From positions 1 to 41,485 of the forward strand of contig JADGBZ010000026.1 in the NCBI GenBank assembly GCA_015231175.1: 41,485 nucleotides of DNA, written 5' to 3'. Shown piece after piece: positions 1 through 9,189 of this stretch (the stretch's first letter is position 1; the number at the start of each line of letters is the position of its first letter). The notes beneath the pieces were generated by a model, which had not been told where the DNA came from, made no database searches, and saw only the letters and a list, made by a program, of their open reading frames with translations. A program made the translations under genes and the position numbers. The stretch comes from Magnetococcales bacterium (lineage in GTDB: Bacteria; Pseudomonadota; Magnetococcia; Magnetococcales; DC0425bin3).

Positions 1-1512
1 TGAGGTCTCTGTCTCGCTGTAACGACGGGTGGTCAGATTGAATTGATTGGTCTTGTTGATCAATTGTACGATACGGCCCATGCTGGTGGCATCAAAGGGG
101 GCAAACCGGACCCGCATCTCCAGGGATTGGAGGAAGAGATCGAGGTTGCCGGAGTGTTGTTGCCTGATCTGGTCCAGTTGTATCCGGTTGCGATAACCGG
201 CGGCCCTGGTTCTGTCCTCGGCGGTCAAGGCGGTGGTTTCAAAATAACCTGCCGCCATAACCCACCTGGGGATCAGGGCGGGATCCCGTGGCAACTCCGG
301 CGTCGCCACCCTGGGCAGGGCCTGGCGCACCTGCGCCCGTTCCGCCGGGTTGTCATCCAGAAAAACCAGGGAATCCACCCCCAGATCCAGCATGGCGGCC
401 ATGGATGCAAGGTTGGTGGCCTTGTCGTTCCAATTGGCCATGAATACCGCAAAATCGGACTCCCGCAACAGCATGTCCGGGTGGTGGCGAAAGGGGAGAA
501 GGGCGGTATCGTGGTCGTTTTTGGAGCAGACGGCGAGCACGATGCCACGTTGGTTGAGATCCAGTGCCATGCGCTGCACGGCGAGATGGGCCTCCCCCAG
601 GGCATCCCCCTGACCGATCCGGATGCCCTCCAACCCATCGTCCCCGACCACCCCCCCCCAGAGGGTGTTGTCCAGATCCAGCACCAGACATTTGCGGCTC
701 TGCCCCCGGCTGGCTGCAATCAGACGGACGACATGTTCGGCATAGAGAGGCAGCAGGTGTGGCGCGAAAGGCAATTTGGCCCAATGCCACTGGACCGGAT
801 CGAACCACCGCTCCAATCCCACCGTGGCGGCGAGCCGCTCCACGTCCAGGATCAAGTGGGGTCCACCGGCAACCCTCTCCCGCAAGCCGGCGTTGAAGGC
901 GGCAATCCGTCGCAAAAGGGTCGCCGGTATCCGACAATCCAGATGGCCCAGGAGAGGTTCGGGAGGGGGAGGCAGCGTCTGGAAAATCAAGGTGGGCGGC
1001 TGGGATCCTGCCTGAAATCCGGCGGCGATCAGCTCCAGGTGGCGCAGAGGGGCATCCTCATCCGGACCCTCGTCGGCCAGGGGGTCGCGTGAAAAGGGCA
1101 GGCCGCGGTGATCCAAGGCCAGGAGAAGGGCATCCAGCCGGGCGTTGCGCAACGTCGAGCCAGGATGCAGCGCCTCGGATACGGCTTGATCATAGCCCCC
1201 CACGACCACCTCCAGATCAAGGCCGTGTCGGAGGGCGCTGGCTGCAAGACAGGGAAGCAAAAAATCCGTACTGCCATGAGCGGCAACACCCAAACGAAAG
1301 GGGATCAGCCCGGATGATCCTTGCTGGCTCGCAACCAGACGTTTGAGCTTCGCCAGACGGGAAAGTTGGTTGAGATCCAGGAAATGGCCCGCCAGCCGGA
1401 CCAGCTCCTGCCAACAACCCGGGTCGGTGGGATCCAGGGCCAGACAGGTCGCGGTGAAGGTCTCCGGTGGCCGGGGCAGCCAGGGCAGGGAGGCGAGAGA
1501 GTCGGGAGTCAT
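1..1512 (-). CDS. FkbH-type HAD-IIIC family protein, 3' end beyond window
   Basis: The minus frame is open for 504 codons from ATG at 1512 to the left edge, so the C-terminus is missing. The middle of the protein carries the HAD motif DLDNTLWGGVVGDDG (about 635-690) followed by a second HAD block with CSKND and FLDDNPAER. This combination is typical of FkbH proteins, which in characterised polyketide systems dephosphorylate 1,3-bisphosphoglycerate and load the glyceryl group onto an acyl carrier protein. The first 200 or so residues form the leader domain usual in this family. The gene starts 12 nt after an acyl carrier protein gene, and an MBOAT acyltransferase precedes both, which fits an ACP-loading role. 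The substrate is inferred from the family and not visible in the sequence. The usual GNAT-like C-terminal region would lie outside the window. Confidence 0.88.
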   Translation of the reverse strand, partial: MTPDSLASLPWLPRPPETFTATCLALDPTDPGCWQELVRLAGHFLDLNQLSRLAKLKRLVASQQGSSGLIPFRLGVAAHGSTDFLLPCLAASALRHGLDLEVVVGGYDQAVSEALHPGSTLRNARLDALLLALDHRGLPFSRDPLADEGPDEDAPLRHLELIAAGFQAGSQPPTLIFQTLPPPPEPLLGHLDCRIPATLLRRIAAFNAGLRERVAGGPHLILDVERLAATVGLERWFDPVQWHWAKLPFAPHLLPLYAEHVVRLIAASRGQSRKCLVLDLDNTLWGGVVGDDGLEGIRIGQGDALGEAHLAVQRMALDLNQRGIVLAVCSKNDHDTALLPFRHHPDMLLRESDFAVFMANWNDKATNLASMAAMLDLGVDSLVFLDDNPAERAQVRQALPRVATPELPRDPALIPRWVMAAGYFETTALTAEDRTRAAGYRNRIQLDQIRQQHSGNLDLFLQSLEMRVRFAPFDATSMGRIVQLINKTNQFNLTTRRYSETETS

Positions 1513-1524
1513 GGCCTGTCGGAA

Positions 1525-1770
1525 TCAGACGGTGATCTTGGCCAGGATCATCGCCACAAAATCGCCTACATGGCGGTTGGACGAAAGCTCCTGAGTGGTA
1601 AAGCGGATCTTGAAGTGTTGTTCCACAGCCACCACCATCTGGATGTTGCTCAGACTGTCCCACTCCGGCACATCGTCCGCGCACAACTCCCTGGTGACCT
1701 CCAACTGCGGATCGTCGAAGACATCCCGGAAGATGGGTGTCAACACCTGGTAGATTTTCTCTTCGGTCAT
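1525..1770 (-). CDS. Acyl carrier protein
   Basis: This is an 81-residue acidic protein with the carrier-protein signature DSLSNIQM near residue 39. The serine of DSL is the expected 4'-phosphopantetheine attachment site. Length and the predicted four-helix pattern match a stand-alone acyl carrier protein. It lies between the MBOAT gene (70 nt upstream) and the FkbH gene (12 nt downstream) on the same strand, so it is probably the dedicated carrier for the acyl or glyceryl group handled by those two proteins, and not the housekeeping fatty-acid ACP. The start at 1770 gives a canonical N-terminus; no strong ribosome binding site is visible. Confidence 0.92.
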   Translation of the reverse strand: MTEEKIYQVLTPIFRDVFDDPQLEVTRELCADDVPEWDSLSNIQMVVAVEQHFKIRFTTQELSSNRHVGDFVAMILAKITV

Positions 1771-1839
1771 GGCGAATTCCCGGGGATAAGATGAATAAAC
1801 GTGTGTGAAGGTCTGACACAGCGGGCGCTGAACAGCGAC

Positions 1840-3411
1840 CTAAAACTGAAAATAGACGTAGGGCACCGCCTGCTGGACAAAAACCGCCACGATGGAGACC
1901 AACAATACCGCACTAGCCCACCAACTCACACGCGCACGCGACCAGGGCGAGGGGCAGGTCACGGGAATCCGCGTGACCGGGTAGCCCTTGCTGGCGAGTC
2001 CCGGTTTTTGTGCGCCCAACATTTCGCAGGAGTTGGGCAGGTTCAGTACCGCCCATAGCAGAGGAGGGAACAGCAGGAAATATTGAGTGGCCGGGACATG
2101 TCCCAGAACTCCGGGAACCAGATGCAGAAAGTCGGCCAGCCCTGGCTGCACCTGGGCCAGTATCCATGGTGGCACAGCGAAGCCGTTCAATCCCGTGAGA
2201 CCGGCGTACATGTTGACGATGGCAGCAAAGTTTGTGGCCCGAAAAGGAACCCAGGAGAGATTGAGCACCAGGAAGGTTGTCAACCAGGCCAGCCAGGGTG
2301 TGAGGGGCTTGCGACGCTCCTTCCAGGCGTGGGATACCACCGCCGCCACACCATGGATCAACCCGTAGAGGAGAAAATTCCAGCCCGCTCCATGCCATAC
2401 GCCCATGAGCAGAAACGTGATCAGCAATGGCGCCGTGACGGTCATCGACCATGGTGAGAGTCGCCGTACCGCGTTGTGGGAGCGGTGACGCATGAACCAC
2501 AGGGCCAGGGAGGCGTGAAGGTGATTCATGATCAACCGGGACAGGGTGATGTGCCAGCGTCCCCAAAATTCGATGATGGAACGGGCCTTCAGGGGAGAAG
2601 CAAAATTGATGGGCAGGCGGATCCCGAAACATAAGGCACACCCCATGGCCATGTCCGAATAACCGGAAAAATCGAAATAGAGTTGGAAGGTGTAAGCGGT
2701 CACCGCCGCCCAGGACTCCAACAGGTGCGGATGGTAGCCGCCCGCAGCGGCGTCAAAAACCGGGTTGACCCATCGCCCCATGACATCGGCCACCAATACC
2801 TTTTTGCCCAAGCCAATGGCAAACAGGGTTAAGCCGGTTTCCAGGTTGTCCCAGAGGTGTGGGAGCGGATTCGCCGCAAACTGATGGTCCGTCTCCCGGT
2901 GGTACACAATGGGCCCGGAGATCAAGTATGGAAAAAATGCGATGAAAACCGCATGGTCCAGAATCCCCCGGGGTTGGTCCTGTTCCTTCAGCCGGGCATC
3001 CGACAACAGGGTGATCTGTTGGAAGGTGAAGAAGGAGATGCCGACCGGCAGGATGATGCGCTCCCACTGCCAGTTCGTTCCGAGCAGAACATCAAGGTTT
3101 TCGAGGAAAAAATGGGCATATTTGTAGTAGGCCAGAGCGCCCACGTTCGCAACCACTCCCAACCAAAACCAGGTATCCCGATGCCGGGGAAGTTGACTTG
3201 CCCGCATCCGGTTCAATACCACGGCATTGATGGACAGGTAGAGTCCCAGCAGCATGGTGTAGCGCCACTCCCAACAGCCGTAGAAAAAAAAGGAAGCGGC
3301 TGCCAGCCAATAAAGAGCAAGGCGCTGTCCCCGCCAGCGGAAAAACAGGTAGTACATGGTGAGGACGATGGGTGCGAACAGGAGGATGAATGCTGCAGAG
3401 TTGAAAAGCAT
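1840..3411 (-). CDS. MBOAT family O-acyltransferase (AlgI/DltB-like)
   Basis: A 523-residue polytopic membrane protein of the MBOAT family. The N-terminus MLFNSAAFILLFAPIVL is the standard AlgI-type beginning, so the start at 3411 is preferred over an in-frame start 33 nt further upstream. The conserved central block includes FSGYSDMAMGCALCFG, then FWGRWHITLSR, and the catalytic histidine in LLMGVWHGAGWNFL. Characterised relatives move acyl groups from a thioester donor across the inner membrane onto alginate, teichoic acid or other surface polymers. The downstream acyl carrier protein and FkbH protein suggest that the donor here is an ACP-bound group, perhaps glyceryl. No AlgJ/AlgX-type partner is visible in the window. 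The last 40 residues add one more membrane helix. Confidence 0.9.
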   Translation of the reverse strand: MLFNSAAFILLFAPIVLTMYYLFFRWRGQRLALYWLAAASFFFYGCWEWRYTMLLGLYLSINAVVLNRMRASQLPRHRDTWFWLGVVANVGALAYYKYAHFFLENLDVLLGTNWQWERIILPVGISFFTFQQITLLSDARLKEQDQPRGILDHAVFIAFFPYLISGPIVYHRETDHQFAANPLPHLWDNLETGLTLFAIGLGKKVLVADVMGRWVNPVFDAAAGGYHPHLLESWAAVTAYTFQLYFDFSGYSDMAMGCALCFGIRLPINFASPLKARSIIEFWGRWHITLSRLIMNHLHASLALWFMRHRSHNAVRRLSPWSMTVTAPLLITFLLMGVWHGAGWNFLLYGLIHGVAAVVSHAWKERRKPLTPWLAWLTTFLVLNLSWVPFRATNFAAIVNMYAGLTGLNGFAVPPWILAQVQPGLADFLHLVPGVLGHVPATQYFLLFPPLLWAVLNLPNSCEMLGAQKPGLASKGYPVTRIPVTCPSPWSRARVSWWASAVLLVSIVAVFVQQAVPYVYFQF

Positions 3412-3438
3412 GGTCCGGTGGGACTCTTTTGTTGGGGT

Positions 3439-3547
3439 AACCACTCACTACCCGGCAACGCACCGGGGTCCAGGGGGCCGGCTCCCTGGCTTGGTCCAGG
3501 GCAGCTCCCTGGCGGGTTCGGGGCGAATCCTTGACAAAGGCTCTCAT
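3439..3547 (-). repeat. Dispersed ~110 bp GC-rich repeat, copy A
   Basis: Read on the minus strand, this segment begins ATGAGAGCCTTTGTCAAGG and ends near GGGTAGTGAGTGGTT. It aligns along its whole length with 7768-7878 on the plus strand, with a few substitutions and single-base indels. The centre contains two imperfect palindromes built on CCAGGGAGC...CCCTGG, which could fold into hairpins. It is intergenic and lies directly upstream of the MBOAT gene. It starts like a small reading frame (MxAFV) in both copies, but the frames diverge, so it behaves as a DNA or RNA repeat and not as a gene. Confidence 0.75.
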
Positions 3548-3687
3548 GTCCGAGCCTCCTTCCGCTCTTCGGGAGGCGGCAGTCTAGGTCATTTTTTTCA
3601 GCATTTCCAGCAGAATCACGATGGGTGAAACAGGCTGGAGTTTCGGGCCTGCAACTGTTAGCATCCGCAGCGCGAGGCACTGCCGGA

Positions 3688-3743
3688 TGGGTCGGCTGCG
3701 GGTGGGTCGGCTGCGGGTGGGTCGGCTGCGGGTGGGTCGGCTG
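3688..3743. repeat. 15 bp tandem repeat, about four copies
   Basis: The unit GGGTCGGCTGCGGGT is repeated with a period of 15 bp; GTCGGCTG begins at 3691, 3706, 3721 and 3736. The first three units are identical and the fourth changes after GTCGGCTG. The array lies in the gap upstream of the antiporter gene. A repeat of this kind may vary in copy number by slippage; an effect on expression is only a possibility. Confidence 0.85.
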
Positions 3744-3841
3744 GCGATTGAGATCCCGATGGGTCTTGTTTCCCCGTTTGCATTGTCGTTGCATGCCGGT
3801 TATGGCAGGGGTGGCGTCGTGGTGGTTTTGCCTGTTGATTC

Positions 3842-5821
3842 ATGGATTTGTGCTTCATGGGAATTGCCGCAGATATTGTCATGATCATGGTGGCTGCCTT
3901 GATCGGTGGGGTGGTTGCGCACCGTCTTGGCATGCCTTTGATCGTCGGTTATATCATGGCCGGCGTCGCGGTGAGCCCCCATACGGGCGGTATCACGGTC
4001 TCCAACGTCCACGATATCGATTTGTTGTCGGAAATCGGGGTCGCTCTGCTTCTTTTTGCTCTGGGGCTGGAGTTTTCCCTCAAGGAGCTGCAACCGGTAC
4101 GTCGGATTGCCCTGATCGGCACTCCTATCCAGATGGTCTTGACCATGGCCTACGGCTATGGGGTGGGTTGGTATCTGGGGTGGCCGTGGTTGTCATCCCT
4201 GTGGCTGGGCGCCCTGATCGCCCTCTCCAGCACCATGGTGATCCTGAAGACGTTGATCAATCAGGGGTGGATCGGCACCCTCTCCAGCCGGGTGATGGTC
4301 GGCATGTTGATCGTGCAGGATCTGGCCGTGGTGCCCCTCATGATCATTCTGCCCAAGCTCAGCGACCCGGCTGCCGGTGTGCCCATGTTGCTCCTGGCGG
4401 CCCTCAAGGCGGGCGCTTTTCTGGCCGGCATGGTCTTTCTGGGAACCCGTTTCCTGCCCTGGGTTTTGGCCCGGGTGGCAAGATCCGGATCCCGGGAGTT
4501 GTTTCTCCTGACGGTGACCTCCATCGGTCTGGGGGTTGGCTACATTACCTACCTGGCAGGGCTTTCTCTCGCTTTTGGGGCCTTTGTGGCTGGCATGGTG
4601 TTGAGCGAATCCGACCATGGCCACCAGGCGTTGAGCGATATCGTGCCCCTGCGCGATCTGTTCGGCCTGCTGTTCTTCGTCTCCGTCGGCATGATGCTGG
4701 ATCCACGCTTTCTGTGGCAACATATGGCGGAAATAGCCGTTCTGGTTGTGGCGGTCTCCCTTGGCAAGGGGGTCATTTTTTTTCTGTTGGCCCGATTGTT
4801 TGGTTACGGCAACGTCGTGCCTCTGGCCGTCGGGCTGGGGTTGTTCCAGATTGGCGAATTTTCCCTTGTCCTGGCCAAGGTGGGGTTGGCCAGTCAGGCC
4901 ATCAGCCAGGATGTTCATACCCTGCTTTTGTCGGCTGCTGTGGTGACCATGGTCCTGACCCCCCTGGTCTCGGGCCAGACGGCGCGCATCTATGCCTGGC
5001 AAAGGCGTCATTCTCGCCGTGAACCTCTGTACGGCGTCAACCTGCCGGAGAGACGGTTCAACAAACATGTCGTCGTCATGGGGTGTGGGCGTATCGGCAT
5101 GCAGGTGGCCATGGTCCTGAAACGGCTGGAGGTGCCGTTCGTCATGATCGATCTGGACCATCGCCACATGGAGCAGGCCAAAAAGGAAGGGTTTCCCGTC
5201 ATCTTTGGCGATGCTGCACAAAAACCCGTTCTCCAGGCGGCCAGAATGGCTCAGGCCGACATGTTGCTGATCACCGCCCCGGGATTGGCCGTGGCCCTTG
5301 GGGTGATTCGCCAGGCGCACGCCATGAATCCGTCTTGCCCGATCGTCGTCCGGGCCGCCGACTTGACGCAAATGCAAATCATCCGGGAAGCCGGCGCGGT
5401 GGGGGTCATCCATCCCGAATTTGAGGCCGGCCTGGAATTTATGCGGCAAGCCCTGCTGCATCAGCATCTGCCGCTGTCGGTCATCCAAAAATACAGCGAT
5501 TCGATTCGCCAGGACATCTACGGACCTCTCTGGAACAGCGCCCTGGCCTACCAGACCCTGCTGCAAGTGCAGACCGCCCAGCCCCAATTCGAGCTGGAGT
5601 GGATCCCCCTGAGCAGAGCCAGCCCCCTGATCGACCAATCTCTCCGGCAAGGCCGTATACGTGAGCTGACCGGGGCTTCCGTCGTTGGGGTGTTGCGCGC
5701 CGGCGAACTCATCATGAACCCATCCCCGGATTTTCTCCTGGGCGCCAACGACATGGTAGCGGCGATCGGGACGACCTCAGCTTGTGAGGATCTCCGGCGT
5801 TTGGCGGGGAAAGGGGGGTGA
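3842..5821 (+). CDS. Kef/CPA2-type cation:proton antiporter with TrkA-N domain
   Basis: A 659-residue inner-membrane transporter. Residues 1 to about 385 form the Na+/H+ exchanger-like domain of about 12 helices with the CPA2 signatures [18 protein letters not shown] and [14 protein letters not shown]. Near residue 410 a Rossmann-type RCK/TrkA-N domain begins with [14 protein letters not shown], and a TrkA-C-like domain follows from about residue 570. This architecture matches KefB/KefC/YbaL-type potassium efflux systems in which nucleotide binding gates transport. ATG at 3842 or 3857 could be the start; neither has a clear ribosome binding site. No KefF/KefG-type ancillary gene is adjacent, so gating by glutathione conjugates cannot be assumed. 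The 3' end overlaps the convergent TPR gene by 45 nt. Confidence 0.92.
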   Translation: MDLCFMGIAADIVMIMVAALIGGVVAHRLGMPLIVGYIMAGVAVSPHTGGITVSNVHDIDLLSEIGVALLLFALGLEFSLKELQPVRRIALIGTPIQMVLTMAYGYGVGWYLGWPWLSSLWLGALIALSSTMVILKTLINQGWIGTLSSRVMVGMLIVQDLAVVPLMIILPKLSDPAAGVPMLLLAALKAGAFLAGMVFLGTRFLPWVLARVARSGSRELFLLTVTSIGLGVGYITYLAGLSLAFGAFVAGMVLSESDHGHQALSDIVPLRDLFGLLFFVSVGMMLDPRFLWQHMAEIAVLVVAVSLGKGVIFFLLARLFGYGNVVPLAVGLGLFQIGEFSLVLAKVGLASQAISQDVHTLLLSAAVVTMVLTPLVSGQTARIYAWQRRHSRREPLYGVNLPERRFNKHVVVMGCGRIGMQVAMVLKRLEVPFVMIDLDHRHMEQAKKEGFPVIFGDAAQKPVLQAARMAQADMLLITAPGLAVALGVIRQAHAMNPSCPIVVRAADLTQMQIIREAGAVGVIHPEFEAGLEFMRQALLHQHLPLSVIQKYSDSIRQDIYGPLWNSALAYQTLLQVQTAQPQFELEWIPLSRASPLIDQSLRQGRIRELTGASVVGVLRAGELIMNPSPDFLLGANDMVAAIGTTSACEDLRRLAGKGG

Positions 5822-7690
5822 CCACCCCTTCAACTCCTCCGTCATCTGCTGAATCACCTCCGCCCAGCCGTCAACCTGGGTCTGCCGGAAAAGGCGCATT
5901 ACCCGGGGATACCAGGCGGTATCCGGCTGATCATGCAACCAGCGCCAACTGGTGTTGCTGCGGGTCAGCATCACCCAGCACGGTTTGCCCAAAGCCCCGG
6001 CCAGGTGACCCACGGCGGAATCGACCGTGATCAGCAAATCCAGAGAGGAGAGGATGGCCGCCGTGTCGCCAAAATCCTGGATCAACCCACCCAGATGAAT
6101 GAGGGGTTGCCCCGGCGGAGAAAGGCGGGCTTCCTCTTCGCCATGGCCTTTTTGCAGGCTGAAAAAAGTGACGTTCGGCACGGTCCACAGAGGGGCCAGG
6201 AGTCGCATGTCAGGGACGGAACGGTTGGCGTCATTGATGTGCGTCGGATTGCCGCGCCAAACCAGACCTGCACGCAACCCTTTTTGCGCCAGAATGATGT
6301 CGCGACCGGTTTGGCGGTCGGGAGGGGCATGCAGATAGGGAATCTCGTCCGGAATGTTGGTGAGCGTGGTTCCCATATGGAGGGGGACGGAGAGGAGGAA
6401 GGTCCAGTAATCGTGGGGAGGAAATGTCCGGTTGTGCCCTGACAGGAGCTGGTCCACGCCGGCCAACGACTCCATCAACGTGGCAAGAGGCGGGGAACAG
6501 ACAAGGGTAAGATGCCGGACGCCTCTGGCCTTCAGAAGAACGGTGTAGCGGCAGAATTGAATCTGGTCGCCGTAACCCTGTTCCAACATGACCAGGAGAG
6601 ATTTTCCCGTCAAATCCTCTCCCTGCCACATGGGAAAGGGCACCTGGATCGGGAAAATGTCCCGGTTGCACTTGTTTTTGGCAAAGCGGGCCTCATACAG
6701 CGGCCACCCCTCTGCCAGGCGGCCATTCGAGATGTAAAACAGACTTAGATTGAACCGGGTATCGGCAGAATCCGGATCGAGCCGCAAGGCCTCCAGATAG
6801 GCTGCCTCGGCCTCTGTGTTGCGCCTGAGTTCGTCGTATAAATTGGCTATGTTATTGTGGGTCAGAGCCCGATGGGGATCCAGACGCAACGCCTCCTGGT
6901 AGGCCGCCTCCGCCTCGGCGAACCGTTTCTGCTCGTGCAAAACGTTGCCAAGGCTGTCCACGGCATCGACAAATCCCGGTTGGATGCGCAGGGCGTTCCG
7001 GAAGGCATCTTCGGCTTCGCCGGGCCGGTTCAGCAATGCCAATAAAATCCCCAGATTGTGCAGGGTTTTGGGATTGTTCGGCATGAGGCGCAAGGCCTCG
7101 CGATAGGCGATCTCTGCATCGGCGAGGCGTTTTTGCTGCTTGAAAAGCAGTCCCAGGTTGCTGTGGATCAGGGCAATATTCGGATTGATGCGCAACGCCT
7201 GCCGGTAGGCGGCCTCGGCTTCGGCAAAACGCTCCAGCTCGGTCAGGAGGATGCCCAGATTGTTGCAGGAGTTGATATGGTCAGGATGCAGCTGCAGGGC
7301 TTGCCGATAAGCGGTTTCAGCATCGACTGGCCGCTTTTGCTCGCGGTAGAGGTTGCCCAGACGGTTGAAGACATCGGCATCGTTCGGATTGATGCGCAGG
7401 GCCTGCTGGTAAGAGGTTTCGGCTTCGGCGAAACGTTTGCGTTCGGTCAAAAAGTTGCCCAGGTTGTAATAGGCATCGGCATAATTCGGATTGAGTTGGA
7501 GGGAGCGGAGGTAGGCGGCCTCAGCCCCTTGTGGATCACCTGCCATGTGGGCCAGATTGGCAGACAGATTCCATGCGGCACACGAGTTGTCGTTGGTCGC
7601 GAGGAAATCATCCAGAATCAGGCGCGCCTGATCATAGCGGCCTGCCAGATAGTGTTGGGCGGCCATTTCATAACCGTCGGGTGTTTGCAT
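5777..7690 (-). CDS. TPR-repeat protein with C-terminal glycosyltransferase-like domain
   Basis: A 637-residue protein with two parts. Residues from about 20 to 330 are nearly uninterrupted 34-residue tetratricopeptide repeats with the recurring pattern [17 protein letters not shown]. The C-terminal ~300 residues resemble the GT-B, ADP-heptose-transferase-like domain often found behind bacterial TPR arrays, with [34 protein letters not shown] and a final [11 protein letters not shown] block. Relatives are proposed protein glycosyltransferases, but the acceptor is unknown. The start at 7690 (MQTPDGYE) is preferred because a G-rich ribosome-binding-like sequence precedes it; ATG 7705 and GTG 7714 are alternatives. 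The 3' end overlaps the antiporter gene tail to tail. Confidence 0.88.
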   Translation of the reverse strand: MQTPDGYEMAAQHYLAGRYDQARLILDDFLATNDNSCAAWNLSANLAHMAGDPQGAEAAYLRSLQLNPNYADAYYNLGNFLTERKRFAEAETSYQQALRINPNDADVFNRLGNLYREQKRPVDAETAYRQALQLHPDHINSCNNLGILLTELERFAEAEAAYRQALRINPNIALIHSNLGLLFKQQKRLADAEIAYREALRLMPNNPKTLHNLGILLALLNRPGEAEDAFRNALRIQPGFVDAVDSLGNVLHEQKRFAEAEAAYQEALRLDPHRALTHNNIANLYDELRRNTEAEAAYLEALRLDPDSADTRFNLSLFYISNGRLAEGWPLYEARFAKNKCNRDIFPIQVPFPMWQGEDLTGKSLLVMLEQGYGDQIQFCRYTVLLKARGVRHLTLVCSPPLATLMESLAGVDQLLSGHNRTFPPHDYWTFLLSVPLHMGTTLTNIPDEIPYLHAPPDRQTGRDIILAQKGLRAGLVWRGNPTHINDANRSVPDMRLLAPLWTVPNVTFFSLQKGHGEEEARLSPPGQPLIHLGGLIQDFGDTAAILSSLDLLITVDSAVGHLAGALGKPCWVMLTRSNTSWRWLHDQPDTAWYPRVMRLFRQTQVDGWAEVIQQMTEELKGWSPPFPRQTPEILTS

Positions 7691-7767
7691 GCTGGCATCC
7701 CCCATGGATGACACGGATTGAAAGTGATGAGGTAACTATTCAGCACCCTCTCAAGAAAAGCCTGGAT

Positions 7768-7878
7768 ATGAAAGCCTTTGTCAGGGCTTCGTTCCGAACC
7801 CCGCCAGGACGCTGTCTCAGGCCCTGCCAGGGAGCTGGTTCCCCGGATCCCCGGTGCGTTGTCGGGTGGTGAATGGTT
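7768..7878 (+). repeat. Dispersed ~110 bp GC-rich repeat, copy B
   Basis: This is the plus-strand counterpart of 3439-3547. It begins ATGAAAGCCTTTGTCAGGG, shares CCGAACCC and GCCAGGGAGC blocks, and ends with CCCCGGTGCGTTGTCGGGTGGTGAATGGTT, differing from copy A mainly by scattered transitions. It fills most of the gap between the aminopeptidase gene, which ends at 7888, and the TPR gene start. Both neighbouring genes are on the minus strand, so orientation relative to genes is not conserved between the two copies. Confidence 0.75.
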
Positions 7879-7887
7879 GCGGTGGAT

Positions 7888-9189
7888 TCATGTCTGGGCG
7901 AAAAAAGCCTCCAGCAGGCGCAGGAGGTCACGCATGTCCTGGCAACCGGCTGTTTCGCGAACCGAATGCATGGCCCAGGAGGGGAGTCCCAGATCCACTG
8001 CCGGGATGCCCAGACGCGCCGACAGGGTAGGACCGACCGTTGAACCACAGGGCATGTCGGCGCGCACGGTAAAATCCTGGAGAGAGACCGCCGCACGAGC
8101 GGCCAAGACCTTGATGCGGGCCGCCGTGGCCCCCTGGGTGACATAACGCTGGCCGGCATGGTGTTTGACCACAACGCCGCCATTGATATGGGGTGCGTGG
8201 TTTTCATCCTGCCGGGCAGGATAGTTGGGATGATAGCCATGAGCGTTGTCAAGCGACAGAAGGAGGGAGCCCGGCATGGCACGGGCCAGAGAGTGACCAT
8301 CCGGGTAGATGCGGAGCAACAGGCTCTGTAGAAAATTGCCGGCGGCACCGGCCATCGACAACGAGCCCGTCTCCTCATGGTCAAAAAGGGCGATCATGGC
8401 AAGGCTATGGGATGGGGTGGCAGCATGTCGGGCCAGAGCGACGACAGTGGCATAAACCGACAAGAGGTTGTCCAGCCGGCTGCCCACGATCCATTGCTGG
8501 TCAACCCCGGCCAACCTGGCTGGTTGGGTGTCGTAGAGTTGCAGATCCCAGGCGAGCAGATGAACGGGTAGGGATGTCGGGTCCAACCGGCGGATCTCAT
8601 TCACCAACAGATCGATAAAGGGCTGTTGAGGTGGGGAGTCACCGTTCTTTGCCTGGTTCAGGGTCAGCTGAAAGGGTGCGGAAAGTTCTTCGTGGGGATT
8701 GATTTTTTGCTCGTCGCCGCCAGACTTCTGCAAGTGGATGGCCAGGTTGGGGATGCGTGTCACGGGTCGAGCCATATCCAGATCGATCTGTTTCTCCGTG
8801 CCCAGATGGTCCAGATAATAAACACGCCCCGCCAGCGATAAATCCCGGTCAAACCAAGTTGACAGCAGAGCGCCCCCATACACCATGAGGTCAAGCGCCA
8901 GATAATCCTTTTTGCGCTTCAGGGGGTTGGGCTTGACTTTGAGGGTGGGGCTGTCCGTGTGAGCAGCAGCGAGGAGGAGTGGGGGAGGAGCGTTGAACCG
9001 GGTTGGCAGGGTAAAAGCGACAAGGGAAGCATCGCTGCGGGTCACAACATAGCGACTCCCCGGCGCCAAAACCCAGGGATCCTCCTCGCGCAAAAGTTGG
9101 AAACCGTGCTCCGCCAGAATTTTTCTGGCCGCTTCCACGGCATGAAACGGGGTTGGCGATGTGTTGAGAAAATGCAGCAATCGGTCCAT
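7888..9189 (-). CDS. M18 family metallo-aminopeptidase
   Basis: A 433-residue M18-family aminopeptidase (aspartyl aminopeptidase/ApeB-like), a cytosolic dizinc enzyme that removes N-terminal residues from peptides. Visible metal and catalytic motifs are AAHTDSPTLKVKP near residue 73, SRLDNL in the middle, FDHEETGS near residue 268, NAHGYHPNYP near 305, GSTVGPTLSA near 386 and the final MHSVRE histidine near 406. The start at 9189 (MDRLLHFLN) matches the family N-terminus; an upstream in-frame start at 9234 would add 15 unlikely residues. Full length for the family, no damage seen. It stands alone, with no functional link to its neighbours apparent. Confidence 0.93.
   Translation of the reverse strand: MDRLLHFLNTSPTPFHAVEAARKILAEHGFQLLREEDPWVLAPGSRYVVTRSDASLVAFTLPTRFNAPPPLLLAAAHTDSPTLKVKPNPLKRKKDYLALDLMVYGGALLSTWFDRDLSLAGRVYYLDHLGTEKQIDLDMARPVTRIPNLAIHLQKSGGDEQKINPHEELSAPFQLTLNQAKNGDSPPQQPFIDLLVNEIRRLDPTSLPVHLLAWDLQLYDTQPARLAGVDQQWIVGSRLDNLLSVYATVVALARHAATPSHSLAMIALFDHEETGSLSMAGAAGNFLQSLLLRIYPDGHSLARAMPGSLLLSLDNAHGYHPNYPARQDENHAPHINGGVVVKHHAGQRYVTQGATAARIKVLAARAAVSLQDFTVRADMPCGSTVGPTLSARLGIPAVDLGLPSWAMHSVRETAGCQDMRDLLRLLEAFFAQT

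Larger units (their letters stand above)
3412..3841. other. Intergenic region between divergent operons
   Basis: This 430 bp gap separates the minus-strand MBOAT operon from the plus-strand antiporter gene and should hold both promoters, though no convincing -35/-10 pair was found. It contains a copy of a dispersed GC-rich repeat (3439-3547) and a 15 bp tandem repeat (3688-3743), described separately. Reading frames across it translate into low-complexity Gly/Trp/Cys or Pro/Ala strings and are not considered genes. Confidence 0.7.

Noticed and set aside
43-1092. Long plus-strand reading frame of 349 codons at the left edge
   Set aside because: It is the antisense shadow of the FkbH gene; its protein has no family features, while the opposite strand has HAD motifs without a stop.
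3549-3597. Hairpin GCCTCC...GGAGGC followed by a T-run
   Set aside because: Considered as a terminator, but the T-run is about 14 bases away from the stem and no gene ends there.
3625-5022. 465-codon plus-strand reading frame overlapping the antiporter
   Set aside because: It starts in the 15 bp tandem repeat (WVGCG repeats) and then runs out of frame through the antiporter gene; composition is non-protein-like.
4193-5650. 485-codon minus-strand reading frame within the antiporter gene
   Set aside because: Antisense shadow rich in His/Gln/Gly; the sense strand codes for a clear transporter.
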